Part shown: positions 34,931-42,869 of the stretch, piece after piece | Layout: each line of letters starts with the position of its first letter | Position numbering within the stretch: position 1 is the first letter of the stretch | Notes under the pieces: generated by a model | The model's database searches: none | Told to the model about the DNA's origin: nothing | The model's input: only the letters and a program-made list of their open reading frames with translations | Assembly (NCBI GenBank): GCA_009782515.1 | Contig: WRIY01000005.1 | Coordinates: 64,812 to 118,571, forward strand | DNA: 53,760 bases | Source: Eubacteriaceae bacterium | Lineage (GTDB): Bacteria > Bacillota > Clostridia > Eubacteriales > Anaerofustaceae | Direction: 5' to 3' | Made by a program: the position numbers and the translations under genes

Positions 34931-35590
34931 TTACTCCCGCTCGAAAGGTACCTCGCAATCCCCGCATACTACTTTAGCTTCCCGCATGGCGCAGATACTA
35001 GTGCCGCATTCCGATCAGCGTATTTGATACTGCAGTTCTTGGATGTTCTGCTGCCTTTCTTACCACCGCCGTTACTTTGCTGCGGTCGAGCTGCGCTGAT
35101 CGCCTCGCCGCTCAAAGCCTCCTACAGCCACGCGCCGGTTTCCGAGGTGAGTGCAGTTATCGTCCAGCCGTATTTGCCGTGCTTCTCAATGACAAGGCCG
35201 TGTCTTTGATCCGCTTATTGTAATAATACCCGTTGTTGCTCACGTTATCGATCCCATGCTAGAGGTTGTAGAGGTGGGCCTTTTCGTGGAGCATGGTGCC
35301 GCAGGCCTCCGGCATGGGGCGGTCGAGGCATTCGGCGCAGAGATTGATCTCGCAGTGGGTGGCGTCGCCGTTTTTTATATCTCGTCTACGCTGCACAGCC
35401 GTATGCGCCCTGGCTTTCGTCCGGCGATACCGGGTAAGCTCTCCGTCGTAAAAATGTTCATGAATAGATCGAACAGAGAGGCCGAGAACCGGGAGCGGCT
35501 GAACCTATACCTCACCGGCTTCTGAGATTGCTTTGCTTTTTTGAAACGGATCGGGCTGTTGAAATACCGGGCGCGCAAAGACGGCGCCAC
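34931..35590 (-). pseudogene. Frameshifted SprT-like metallopeptidase gene
   Basis: Read leftward, fragments of one SprT-like protein appear in all three frames. In order: LFDLFMN, then EHFYDGELTRYR in another frame, SPDESQGAYGC in the third, KNGDATHCEINLCAECLDRP, the zinc-binding helix GTMLHEKAHLYNL (H-E-x2-H), an in-frame TAG, HGIDNVSNNGYYYNKR, then after a frameshift VIEKHGKYGWTITALTSETG, another TAG, and finally VVCGDCEVPFERE with the C-terminal Cys pair. Such SprT-like genes are typical of integrative elements and phages of Firmicutes. The many independent disruptions show that it is dead. It begins right after the tmRNA terminator, marking a decayed insertion at ssrA. Confidence 0.85.
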
Positions 35591-35705
35591 AATGCCTATT
35601 TAGCAAAGATTCATCCCGCTTATTTTATCAAAGCGGGCTTTTCCTCTTGTGCCGGTAAAACGCTCTATACGGCGGCTTCGGCTTAATATTATTCGTTAAA
35701 CCGTA

Positions 35706-35711
35706 TATAAT
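35706..35711 (+). promoter_or_regulatory. -10 box of the small HTH gene
   Basis: TATAAT, 24 bases before the start and 11 before the AAGGAGG ribosome binding site (35722-35728). Confidence 0.45.
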
Positions 35712-35734
35712 AGAAAAAAACAAGGAGGCTGCAC

Positions 35735-35926
35735 ATGGATTATATATCATCGAAAGAAGCCGCTGAAAAATGGGGCATCTCCGAGCGGCGTATTCAAAAG
35801 CTATGTGAAGAAGGCCGTATACCCGGCGTTATCCGCTTCGTCCGGGTTTGGGCAATACCCAAAGACGCAGAAAAACCAATGGACGCAAGGCTCAGGGCCG
35901 AACGCCAAAAAAAATATAAATTTTGA
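35735..35926 (+). CDS. Small helix-turn-helix DNA-binding protein (excisionase/MerR-like)
   Basis: A 63-residue protein with AAGGAGG six bases before ATG 35735. The sequence SSKEAAEKWGISERRIQKLC, followed by EEGRIPGV and a W-x-I-P turn, is the winged helix-turn-helix of the HTH_17/excisionase type: 'E-A-A-x-x-W-x-I-S-x-R-R-I-x-x-L/Y-C-x-x-G-R-I-x-G'. Such proteins occur in mobile elements of Firmicutes as excisionases or small regulators. It precedes the sigma factor gene by 44 bases on the same strand. Codon use is less AGC/GCA-biased than in the surrounding chromosome, in line with acquisition. Confidence 0.8.
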   Translation: MDYISSKEAAEKWGISERRIQKLCEEGRIPGVIRFVRVWAIPKDAEKPMDARLRAERQKKYKF

Positions 35927-35970
35927 AACGATTTTGACATAACGCGGTCTTATGGTCAGGAGGTGAGAAA

Positions 35971-36447
35971 ATGACGGATTTCGGAGAAGTATACACGGAG
36001 TATTTTACCGATGTATATAAATATGTGTTATCTCTAAGCCGGGATGAATCCGTCGCTGAAGAGGTTACGCAGGAAACTTTTTTCAAGGCGATGCGAAAAA
36101 TTGGCCAATTCAACGGATCATGCACGTTATATGTGTGGCTATGCCAGATTGCGAAAAACACTTATTTTTCCTTTTATAAAAAGCAAAGCCGAACAGTATC
36201 AAGTACGGACATGGAATTTGCCGATACTGCACCTGATTTAGAGACAGGCCATCTCGACAAAGATGCCGCCCGACGATTGCATGTTTACCTTCATAATATG
36301 GACGAGCCGTACAAGGAGATATTTACTCTGCGTGTTTTTGGAGAACTGCCATTTTCACAAATCGGTGAATTGTTCGGCAAAACCGACAGTTGGGCGAGGT
36401 TAGTCTTTTACAGAGCAAAAAAACAATTACAGGAGGTTATGAAATGA
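35971..36447 (+). CDS. ECF-type RNA polymerase sigma factor
   Basis: A 158-residue sigma-70 family protein. Region 2 spans about residues 8-75 (YTEYFTDVYKYVLSLSRDES, then AEEVTQETFFKAMRKI and WLCQIAKNTYFSFYKK); region 4 spans about 100-155 (YKEIFTLRVFGELPFSQIGELF, then GKTDSWARLVFYRAKKQLQE). AGGAGGTGAG precedes ATG 35971. Its stop overlaps the anti-sigma start as ATGA, so the two are translationally coupled. It probably directs transcription of its own cluster, including the ABC transporter, in response to an envelope or antibiotic signal; this is inference from gene order. Confidence 0.92.
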   Translation: MTDFGEVYTEYFTDVYKYVLSLSRDESVAEEVTQETFFKAMRKIGQFNGSCTLYVWLCQIAKNTYFSFYKKQSRTVSSTDMEFADTAPDLETGHLDKDAARRLHVYLHNMDEPYKEIFTLRVFGELPFSQIGELFGKTDSWARLVFYRAKKQLQEVMK

Positions 36448-36767
36448 AAGCGCCATGTGAGGTTATCAAGGACTTGCTTCCACTGTATCATGACGGAGTT
36501 TGCAGTGACGAGAGCAAATCTCTGGTCGATGAACACCTGAAGATTTGCGATAGCTGCAAGGCTGAACTGGAAGCGATGGACAATGTGCTTCCCTTTGAAG
36601 CTGCAGAGCAGAACTTGAAGGAAGCGGAAACTGTGCAAAAATTAGCGAAAAGGTGGAAAAAGGCAATGTGGAAATCTGTATTAAAAGGGGCTTTGTTCAC
36701 CATTGCGGCTATCTCTGCTATTCTGCTTTTTCTCTACATCATCATAGATATCAAGATAGTATTTTAA
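36444..36767 (+). CDS. Zinc-finger anti-sigma factor, short form
   Basis: A 107-residue membrane protein starting at ATG 36444 with AGGAGG at 36431-36436. The N-terminus CEVIKDLLPLYHDGVCSDES and VDEHLKICDSCKAEL give the zf-HC2/ZAS motif (H-x3-C-x2-C) that holds ECF sigma factors. A single TM helix follows (about residues 82-103, ALFTIAAISAILLFLYIIID). The protein stops four residues after the TM helix, so it has no extracellular sensor domain; relatives usually have a longer outer part. It may be truncated, or the ABC permease may do the sensing. Coupled to the sigma gene and 21 bases from the ABC ATPase gene. Confidence 0.85.
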   Translation: MKAPCEVIKDLLPLYHDGVCSDESKSLVDEHLKICDSCKAELEAMDNVLPFEAAEQNLKEAETVQKLAKRWKKAMWKSVLKGALFTIAAISAILLFLYIIIDIKIVF

Positions 36768-36788
36768 CTGCGCAAGGAGGAAAAAGGC

Positions 36789-37496
36789 ATGAGTTACGTT
36801 TTATCTGCAGAGCATGTTCAAAAAAAGTATGGGGCCAACACGGTTTTGCGGGATGTTTCTATCCATGTAAACCAAGGCGAAATCTATGGCTTAGTCGGAC
36901 GGAACGGCGCAGGAAAAACAACCTTGCTTCGCATTTTGACAGGCCTTATTCGTGAATACACCGGGAAGGTAGTGATCAACGAGGCTAACAATCAAAAACT
37001 TAGAGTTGCAGCGATAATAAACGACCCGGCCCTGTTCTTGAATATGAATGCCCTTGATAACATGAGAGAACAGGCTTATTTGCTGGGGCAGCATGATGAC
37101 AAAAAAATTTACGCAGCATTAAATCAGGTTGGGCTGGGGGATTGCAAAGGGAAGTTAGTTAAGAACTTCTCACTCGGCATGGCACAAAGGCTGAAGCTGG
37201 CGATGGTGCTGCTGGAAAGCCCGGACATACTTATTTTAGACGAGCCTGTAAACGGGCTTGACCCGGATGGCATTGCCGATTTGCGCGAATTACTGCTTTT
37301 CCTAAACCACTCCGAAGGTACAACAATTATTATTTCCAGCCATATACTCAGCGAATTAGAGCAAATAGCCACTTGTTTTGGCATTTTGCACGAAGGGAAA
37401 ATTGTAAAGGAACTTCACACACAGGATGTTCTTCAAAACGGCCAAACCTTGGAAGGAATATATATGCAATACACTAAAGAGGGAACTGTATCATGA
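36789..37496 (+). CDS. ABC transporter ATPase, BcrA-type
   Basis: A 235-residue cytosolic ATPase of the antibiotic-peptide resistance/ABC-2 type. Walker A GRNGAGKTT, a BcrA-like region IINDPALFLNMNALDNM, the variant signature FSLGMAQRLKLA, Walker B ILILDEPVNGLDPDG and the switch histidine in ISSHILSEL are present. AAGGAGG precedes ATG 36789. Its stop overlaps the start of the permease gene (ATGA). BcrA/LanF-type pairs export or confer immunity to bacitracin-like or lantibiotic peptides, which fits control by a linked sigma/anti-sigma pair, though no substrate is shown. Confidence 0.92.
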   Translation: MSYVLSAEHVQKKYGANTVLRDVSIHVNQGEIYGLVGRNGAGKTTLLRILTGLIREYTGKVVINEANNQKLRVAAIINDPALFLNMNALDNMREQAYLLGQHDDKKIYAALNQVGLGDCKGKLVKNFSLGMAQRLKLAMVLLESPDILILDEPVNGLDPDGIADLRELLLFLNHSEGTTIIISSHILSELEQIATCFGILHEGKIVKELHTQDVLQNGQTLEGIYMQYTKEGTVS

Positions 37497-38266
37497 CAAA
37501 AATATGGAAAAGTGACTTGTACAGGTTCGGAAAAAGCAGGCTGTTTTATGGTATTGCAGCGGTTACAAGCATAATAGCATTGGCTTTGATATTGACGATA
37601 CGTAAAAATATTCGATTAGGCATCTCGGTATTCGGGAATTTGACAGCCTTTAGGAATGCTGACGATATAATCAGAATTGGGGTGCAATATTACAAAGGAT
37701 TAGGGATTTTTGCCGCCGTCTTAATCTCCGCGTTCATTGGACAGGAATATTCTTGGAAGACATGGCAACACAAGTGCATTATCGTTAAAAACCGCGCGTT
37801 CATCTATTTATCAAAAGCAATGCTTTCATCGGCTGCGTCAGTTTTGCTGTTCCTTTTATTTCAGGCAGTGGTATTGCTTTGTTCCGGCCAAATCAAAGAA
37901 ATTTTGACCGGCGGGTACATGGCAATGATTCTTTGCGCTTCCTCAATTTATGCCGCATTAGGTGCAGTCCTTTGTATGCTTTCTATGTTGATAAGAAGCA
38001 ATATAGCGTCCACTATTGTTTGCCTTGGCTATGTTCTGTTTTGCGAAACACTGATGTCTATAATTAGAATTATTTGCAGTTTTACTGAGACGGCAACGAA
38101 AATTGGCGAATGGATTATAAGCCATACGATTTACGCAATGTCCTCCATTATCAACGGAGTTACGGTTTCGACAGAGAGCATACTGCCTATATTGCTGAAT
38201 TCAATGGTGATTATACTTCTGTCTATCGCTGGCGGCATATCCCTTTTCAGAAAGTATGAATTATAA
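37493..38266 (+). CDS. ABC-2 family permease
   Basis: A 257-residue membrane protein with six predicted TM helices, for example FYGIAAVTSIIALALILTI, GLGIFAAVLISAFIGQEYSW, SAASVLLFLLFQAVVLLC and SMVIILLSIAGGISLF. The motif IGQEYSWKTW after TM2 is the conserved 'E-x-x-x-G/K-T' feature of ABC-2/BcrB-type permeases, where E contacts the transport machinery. ATG 37493 overlaps the ATPase stop, so the two are coupled. Together they form a likely peptide-antibiotic exporter or immunity pump. Just after its stop begins an IS3-type transposase remnant, marking the right edge of the island. Confidence 0.88.
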   Translation: MTKIWKSDLYRFGKSRLFYGIAAVTSIIALALILTIRKNIRLGISVFGNLTAFRNADDIIRIGVQYYKGLGIFAAVLISAFIGQEYSWKTWQHKCIIVKNRAFIYLSKAMLSSAASVLLFLLFQAVVLLCSGQIKEILTGGYMAMILCASSIYAALGAVLCMLSMLIRSNIASTIVCLGYVLFCETLMSIIRIICSFTETATKIGEWIISHTIYAMSSIINGVTVSTESILPILLNSMVIILLSIAGGISLFRKYEL

Positions 38267-38278
38267 GTTGCCAAGCCC

Positions 38279-38440
38279 GGTTAAGGCAGCGCAGGGCTTA
38301 AGAGCCCCTGTCAACACCTTATACGCCTGGATAAGGAAAGCTAAGCAGCATGGCGGGAACGCGCATGTTGGCAGCGGCAGCATCCGCCCTGACAGCCCAA
38401 GCGGGCAAACTGAAAACCTTAAGCGCATTAGGGCAGGCTT
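38279..38440 (+). mobile_element. IS3-type transposase OrfA remnant
   Basis: A conceptual fragment, KAAQGLRAPVNTLYAWIRKA continued by KQHGGNAHVGSGSIRPDS and ENLKRIR, matches the middle of IS3-family OrfA (helix-turn-helix with N-T-L-Y-x-W-x-R-K-A, then the G-G-N-A-H-V-G-S-G loop). The N-terminal ~20 residues and everything after the leucine-zipper start are missing, and no terminal inverted repeats are seen. The frame starts inside the end of the ABC permease gene, showing that the remnant abuts it. The gap 38441-38695 contains nothing else I can support. Confidence 0.7.
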
Positions 38441-38695
38441 CGCTGGCATGCTCCTCCCTATCGCTGTCTGCAGGCTATTTGCGATAGTGAGGAGCTAAGG
38501 GAATGCTTGCCATTAATCAGTGCGTTTGGAATGGCAGCCGATCTTGGCAACAGCAATGATCGGTTGCGACTTGATAGAAGCTGAATTAACTCAAATCATG
38601 CAAACAATGACGGGCATTTTTCATCAAGAGCACATGCACAAATAAAACAAGGCAAAGAAGCGATAGCAGCCTCACTTATATTCAGCATGCCTATG

Positions 38696-39175
38696 CTAGC
38701 CTATCCTAACGCCATCTATGTGGATTAAGCGAGCGCGCTGGTATTGGTATGTAGAAAATGGCCTGTCTACGTAGTTTTCGCTTGAGTGCTGAGCAACAAT
38801 AATCTCAGGTTTCGTGCTGACGATAAATAGGGAGTGGCCAAAAGTGTTGCCATCATAGCTGAGCTGGATGATGTCTCCGGGTTCGGCATATTCAAGCGGC
38901 ATTTCAGTTCCGTGAGGGCCGGCTTTCGTATTCGTAGTTAAGAATTTATGCAAATATTCAACCCCTGACCATGCAGCTGCCCTTTTCTTGGATGAATTAT
39001 AAAACCATCCGGTGTCTTTGGTATAGTTCATTATGCCGCTGCTTCCGGCAAAGATGCATTGAGACACAAAGTTAGTGCAGTCTCCGCCTATGCCATTGAA
39101 GTTATAATAATTTGGGTTTCTGCCTAGAGCCCAAATTTGTGCATACTCAACTGCTTTCTTGCGATCATATATCAT
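38696..39175 (-). CDS. Stand-alone putative amidase-domain protein (Amidase_6)
   Basis: A 159-residue protein that is essentially one Amidase_6 domain (PF12671-like papain/NlpC-related fold). The nucleophile is C33 in GGDCTNFVSQC, and the histidine is H114 in NTFGHSLFIV, preceded by the PGDIIQLS strand. It starts at ATG 39175 (MIYDRKKAVEYAQIWALGRNP) with GGAGG upstream. Most members have a signal peptide and extra N-terminal domains; this one has neither, so it would stay in the cytosol unless released by lysis or a non-classical route. It is monocistronic. An endolysin-like or spore-related role is possible but not shown. Confidence 0.88.
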   Translation of the reverse strand: MIYDRKKAVEYAQIWALGRNPNYYNFNGIGGDCTNFVSQCIFAGSSGIMNYTKDTGWFYNSSKKRAAAWSGVEYLHKFLTTNTKAGPHGTEMPLEYAEPGDIIQLSYDGNTFGHSLFIVSTKPEIIVAQHSSENYVDRPFSTYQYQRARLIHIDGVRIG

Positions 39176-39322
39176 CTAAATCGTCCTCCTGCTCTAAAAT
39201 ATGCGGCAAAAATCGAATATGCAACAGCGTGTTATAGTGGATAGCGGCCGATAATGCCAATAAAGCTGCCTAAAGCGCAAAGGGGACTTGCCAGTCACAG
39301 CAAGATCAAACAAGATGCACAT

Positions 39323-39362
39323 AAAAAGCGAATGCAAGAGGCCGTTTCCCCTTTGCATTCGC
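39323..39362 (-). terminator. Terminator of the corrinoid methyltransferase operon
   Basis: GCGAATGCAA and TTGCATTCGC (39328-39337 with 39353-39362) form a perfect 10-bp stem with further partial pairing in the loop. On the minus strand it runs into five T (39327-39323). It lies about 100 bases after the stop of the 51-residue gene; the remaining sequence to the amidase gene (39176-39322) holds only a possible promoter. Confidence 0.85.
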
Positions 39363-39464
39363 ATGAAAAATCTTATGAAATTGCCGGCCAAGCTGCGCTT
39401 TCTGCTTTGGCGCCTTTAGGCTAATGCATTCAAACGCCGAATTAAGCGAGCGCAAAATATATAG

Positions 39465-39620
39465 TTACTGCATAGCCATGCCAGTAACCAAAGCTAAAAG
39501 GATCTGGCGGCGGGTTTCATCATCAGGAAGAAAATCCAAGCTTTTGGCTGCTTTCTCAAAACCTTCGGGATAGGAGAAGTCAACTTCATCGCTATCATTT
39601 ATGTGCATATTATCGTCCAT
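39465..39620 (-). CDS. Small 51-residue protein at the end of the corrinoid methyltransferase operon
   Basis: ATG 39620 is preceded by AAGGAG seven bases upstream and the frame ends at TAA 39467-39465. The peptide is acidic at the N-terminus (MDDNMHINDSDEVDF) and ends in a helix (DETRRQILLALVTGMAMQ). It lies 17 bases after the UroD-family gene and before the operon terminator, with no promoter in between, so it is part of the operon. It has no cysteine and no TM segment. I do not recognise it; a small partner or stability factor for the methyltransferase complex is possible but speculative. Confidence 0.65.
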   Translation of the reverse strand: MDDNMHINDSDEVDFSYPEGFEKAAKSLDFLPDDETRRQILLALVTGMAMQ

Positions 39621-39637
39621 ACAGTTGCTCCTTAGCG

Positions 39638-40777
39638 CTATATTTGGTATTCCCTTACGAAATCACAGACTGCAATTAAATTTTCCCGCTTCGCGTCATT
39701 GCGGTATGACATCATTTTGTCTGTGCCAAAGGCGTAGCCGTCGCCCAATTCGCCAATTAATCTTTTGGCATACTCTATGCATTCCTCAGGGGTGCCAAAG
39801 CCTAAAAGGTTTGTTGGCATGCCGCCAGTGAAAGCTATGTTAGGAAGCCTTTTGCGGAATTCAAAGACATCATCCTGCTCCAGCTGCACGAACAGGACGC
39901 CTTTTGGAACATCTTCAAAGAACTCAGCAAACCGAAGCATTGTAGCTTCGCACATGATGAAAATAGTCTTGTGCGCTGCTGATGCCTTATCGATGATGGC
40001 CTTTAGGTATGGCCAATAGAACTCTTCAAATTGGCTTGTGTTCAGCACGCTGTGGCCAAGAAAAGCGCATGAAATGTCAGCAGCTGTATCATTTGATTCA
40101 AGCGCTAGAGACTGCTCAAGCATAGGCAGGGACTCTGTTTCAAACATAAAATCCATGCACTCTTTGATCTCAGCTTTGCTCTTGCGCAGATCAAGCGACG
40201 CTTCCCTCATTCCCCTAAGAGTCAGAAAAAGGTTCTCAAAGGGAACCATGGCATAGCCTGAGGCTGTTCTGAGCGCGCCATACTCGCTTGAGAGCATGCT
40301 GCTCATTTTTTCTGAGAACTGGCCAAATACTAAAAACTCCTGCACAGCATTTTTCAGCTCGCCAATAGTGAGGCCGGGCTTTGCTGTGCGCTTAAAGCCC
40401 TTGCTCCAATACCATTCATTCTTGCCGGTTATATACTCGCTGTACTCATCGCGCAGCAGTATGGTATGATCGTCAACAAGAACTGTGTCGTTCTCTTCGT
40501 CTATGTAGTGCCGCCCTGCCCCGAAAGCATTTGTAACCCTCATTGGATTGCGGGTTCCAAGATCAAAGTAGGCATCAAACTGGTAGCGCTCGATGAACTG
40601 CCGCACAACATCTTCCATCACAGCGTAGTCATATATAGCCTCTTTTGCAGTGTAGCCGGCATCATATATCTTCCAAGTGAAAAAATTCGAGAGCATAGGA
40701 ACTCTTTTGTTTCTCTTGAAAGCAATGGCATTGTCAAATAGCTCTTTTCGTTCGAGAAGCTTTTTTTGTGCATCCAT
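39638..40777 (-). CDS. UroD-family methyltransferase linked to a corrinoid protein
   Basis: A 379-residue member of the UroD/MtaA-like superfamily, starting at ATG 40777, directly after the corrinoid-protein stop, with AAAGGGG upstream. It keeps the overall barrel pattern (FGQFSEKMSSML, FEEFYWPYLKAIIDKASAAH, AFTGGMPTNLLGFGTPEEC) and ends GYAFGTDKMMS. The usual zinc motif H-x-C-G is IMCEAT here: Cys276 is present but methionine occupies the intervening position and there is no histidine two residues before it. It may use other ligands or methylate by a different mechanism, as in demethylases of quaternary amines or methoxylated aromatics. Gene order suggests that it transfers methyl to or from the neighbouring corrinoid protein. 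Confidence 0.85.
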   Translation of the reverse strand: MDAQKKLLERKELFDNAIAFKRNKRVPMLSNFFTWKIYDAGYTAKEAIYDYAVMEDVVRQFIERYQFDAYFDLGTRNPMRVTNAFGAGRHYIDEENDTVLVDDHTILLRDEYSEYITGKNEWYWSKGFKRTAKPGLTIGELKNAVQEFLVFGQFSEKMSSMLSSEYGALRTASGYAMVPFENLFLTLRGMREASLDLRKSKAEIKECMDFMFETESLPMLEQSLALESNDTAADISCAFLGHSVLNTSQFEEFYWPYLKAIIDKASAAHKTIFIMCEATMLRFAEFFEDVPKGVLFVQLEQDDVFEFRKRLPNIAFTGGMPTNLLGFGTPEECIEYAKRLIGELGDGYAFGTDKMMSYRNDAKRENLIAVCDFVREYQI

Positions 40778-40779
40778 GC

Positions 40780-41415
40780 CTATACCCCTTTCAGCCAGTT
40801 TCGGCATATGTTGATGCCCTCAGCTGCACTCAGCGACCATGCGTCTGCGCCAACATATGCACAGTACTCAGCAGTAACTGCGGCTCCGCCGATAATGACT
40901 TTTACTTCGCTGCGAAGCCCCGCAGCATCCAGCGCGCTTATGGTCTGTTTCATAGTGTCGATAGCAAGGGTCAGCACGCCGCTCAGCGCCAGCACCTTGA
41001 CACCGCTCTTCTTCACAGATTCAACAATTGAATCAGGCGACACATCAACTCCCAAATCAATGGCCTCTATGCCTGAGGCTTCAAGCAGGGCTTTCACAAT
41101 GTTTTTGCCAATATCGTGTATGTCGCCCTTTACTGTGCAAATAGCCATTTTCCCGATGGGCTCTTGCGCTTCCCCAGCAAGCAGGGGCTTGATCACTGCA
41201 GCGGCATCAGACATCAGATCCCCTGCAAAGATCAAATCCGCAACAAAGTATTCTCCGCTTTCATACTTGGCTCCGACAATCTCCATTCCTTCCTGGCAGG
41301 CAGAAAGGGCGGCGGCAGCGGTTTGGGCGCCGGACTCTGAAAGCTCCTCAAGCAGCGCCTGCACCTTGTCTTCGTCCAGATCGCCAATAGCCATTTTCAG
41401 TTCCTCGGTATTCAT
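40780..41415 (-). CDS. Corrinoid-binding methyltransferase protein (MtaC/MtbC/MtmC type)
   Basis: A 211-residue B12-binding protein. The N-terminal helical cap (residues ~1-85) includes YFVADLIFAGDLM, and the C-terminal Rossmann-like domain carries the cobalt-ligand motif D98-I-H100-D-I-G103, followed by VSPDSIVESVKKSGV, LALSGVLTLAIDTM and VIIGGAAVTAEYC. His100 is the lower ligand of the corrinoid. Such proteins shuttle methyl groups between a substrate methyltransferase and a tetrahydrofolate or thiol methyltransferase. AGGAGG precedes ATG 41415. First gene of a three-gene operon. No activating reductase (RamA-like) is seen in the window. Confidence 0.93.
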   Translation of the reverse strand: MNTEELKMAIGDLDEDKVQALLEELSESGAQTAAAALSACQEGMEIVGAKYESGEYFVADLIFAGDLMSDAAAVIKPLLAGEAQEPIGKMAICTVKGDIHDIGKNIVKALLEASGIEAIDLGVDVSPDSIVESVKKSGVKVLALSGVLTLAIDTMKQTISALDAAGLRSEVKVIIGGAAVTAEYCAYVGADAWSLSAAEGINICRNWLKGV

Positions 41416-41600
41416 ATACCCTCCTAAGTTTCACGCTTTAGCAGCGCTGTATTGGCTGTTATCACCCTTTTTTGCAATTTAGCTTATGATTAGCCAACGC
41501 AGGCTGCTGATTGTGCAACTTGTGTCTATATACTGCAAATATATAGATTTTTGTGCGCATATGTCAAGCATTCAAAAGCATGGATAGAAATTGGAAATGC

Positions 41601-41626
41601 AAAACGCCGCCCGAAAGCGAGCGGCG
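41601..41626 (-). terminator. Terminator of the MacAB-type operon
   Basis: CGCCGC (41605-41610) pairs with GCGGCG (41621-41626), and the inner bases extend the stem with one mismatch around AAAG. On the minus strand it is followed by TTTT. Confidence 0.7.
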
Positions 41627-41663
41627 AAGTTTCACAGAGATTTTAAAGCAAACGGGGAATTTG

Positions 41664-42869
41664 CTACATTGATCTTAGGGCGTCTATCGGATTGAGGTTG
41701 CTGGCCCTTCTTGCAGGGGCCCATCCGAAGACAATGCCTACTGCGGCTGAAAAGAATACGCCCAGGCTAATCGCGCTCCATGATATAGTGAACTTGGCGT
41801 CCATTATATTGCAAAACAGCGCTGATAGCCCGACGCCCAGAAATGCGCCAATAATGCCTCCAATTACGGACAATATAAACGACTCGATCAGAAACTGCCC
41901 CTGAATGTGCTTTGGCTGTGCGCCGAGCGCTTTTCTAAGGCCAATTTCACTGGTCCTTTCTGTAACTGAAACAAGCATCATGTTCATGATGCCAATGCCA
42001 CCAACAACCAGGGATATTGACGCGATGCCGGCAAGCAAGGCTGTCATCATATCAAGCACGGTGTTCATGGTATCGACAAGGCTTTGCATATTAAAGACAA
42101 AGTAGCTGTTTTCCTTGAAGTTGAATGCTGTATCAAGAGCATGCTCGAGCTTTTTAATCGTCTCTTCTGCCAATGACGAGTCTTTCAGGTATACCACCAT
42201 TGATGTAATGTTTTGGGTTCCGCTAAGCTTCATGGCATCTGTGTATGGCACTATAATCCTGCCGTTGTCTCTGCCTCCCTGGGCTTGGCGCATCAAATCC
42301 ATGTTGCTTGATGCCAATACCCCGATAACAGTATGCGAAATGCCGCTTATTGATATCTGCTTGCCTAAGGGATCGATGCCATAAAACAAGCTCTTCATTA
42401 GCGTTTTGTCTATCAGGCAGACTCGGTTGATTGATTCTGTGTCGATGGGGTTTATGGCTCTGCCTCTCTCAACAACATTCTCGCTGGCGAAATAATGCTC
42501 ATTTCTGCCTTCTACAGTTGCTTCCTCTTCCCAACCGGTTTCAGTGGCTACGGTTAGCGTCAGGGAGATGTTTGGCGATATTCCAGCTACATTCTCAATG
42601 TTCAGAAGCGTTTGCATGTCGCTGGGGTTTAGGCCGCGCTTAAGCGCTGTGCCTGATGCGTTTATATTAACGTTGCTTGCGCCGAGGGCAGTAAACTGCT
42701 CTGTCATTTCGGTGGTAACGCTTTGAACTATAGTTATCAGCGCTATTATTGCAGTAACGCCTATCATTATTCCAAGCGTCGTCAGGAACGCCCGCAAGCG
42801 GTTGTTTATGATATTTGATAATGACATGCTGATGTTTTCCCTCAGCATGTATAGGCTTGAGATTCCCAT
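41664..42869 (-). CDS. MacB-type ABC permease (FtsX domain)
   Basis: A 401-residue membrane protein with the MacB layout: a first TM helix (about residues 24-46, [22 protein letters not shown]), a large extracellular MacB_PCD domain (about 50-270), then three TM helices of the FtsX domain, including [20 protein letters not shown] and LRKALGA, diagnostic for this family, and ending NPIDALRSM. It works as a dimer with the ATPase of the next gene upstream and the MacA-like adaptor. The start overlaps the ATPase stop as TAATG. In Gram-positive bacteria such systems handle peptides or antimicrobials by mechanotransmission. Confidence 0.93.
   Translation of the reverse strand: MGISSLYMLRENISMSLSNIINNRLRAFLTTLGIMIGVTAIIALITIVQSVTTEMTEQFTALGASNVNINASGTALKRGLNPSDMQTLLNIENVAGISPNISLTLTVATETGWEEEATVEGRNEHYFASENVVERGRAINPIDTESINRVCLIDKTLMKSLFYGIDPLGKQISISGISHTVIGVLASSNMDLMRQAQGGRDNGRIIVPYTDAMKLSGTQNITSMVVYLKDSSLAEETIKKLEHALDTAFNFKENSYFVFNMQSLVDTMNTVLDMMTALLAGIASISLVVGGIGIMNMMLVSVTERTSEIGLRKALGAQPKHIQGQFLIESFILSVIGGIIGAFLGVGLSALFCNIMDAKFTISWSAISLGVFFSAAVGIVFGWAPARRASNLNPIDALRSM

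Noticed and set aside
34855-38700. Direct repeat of the tmRNA 3' end as a right attachment site
   Set aside because: I looked for a copy of the T-arm/acceptor sequence near the IS3 remnant and amidase gene and saw none, so no att pair is claimed.
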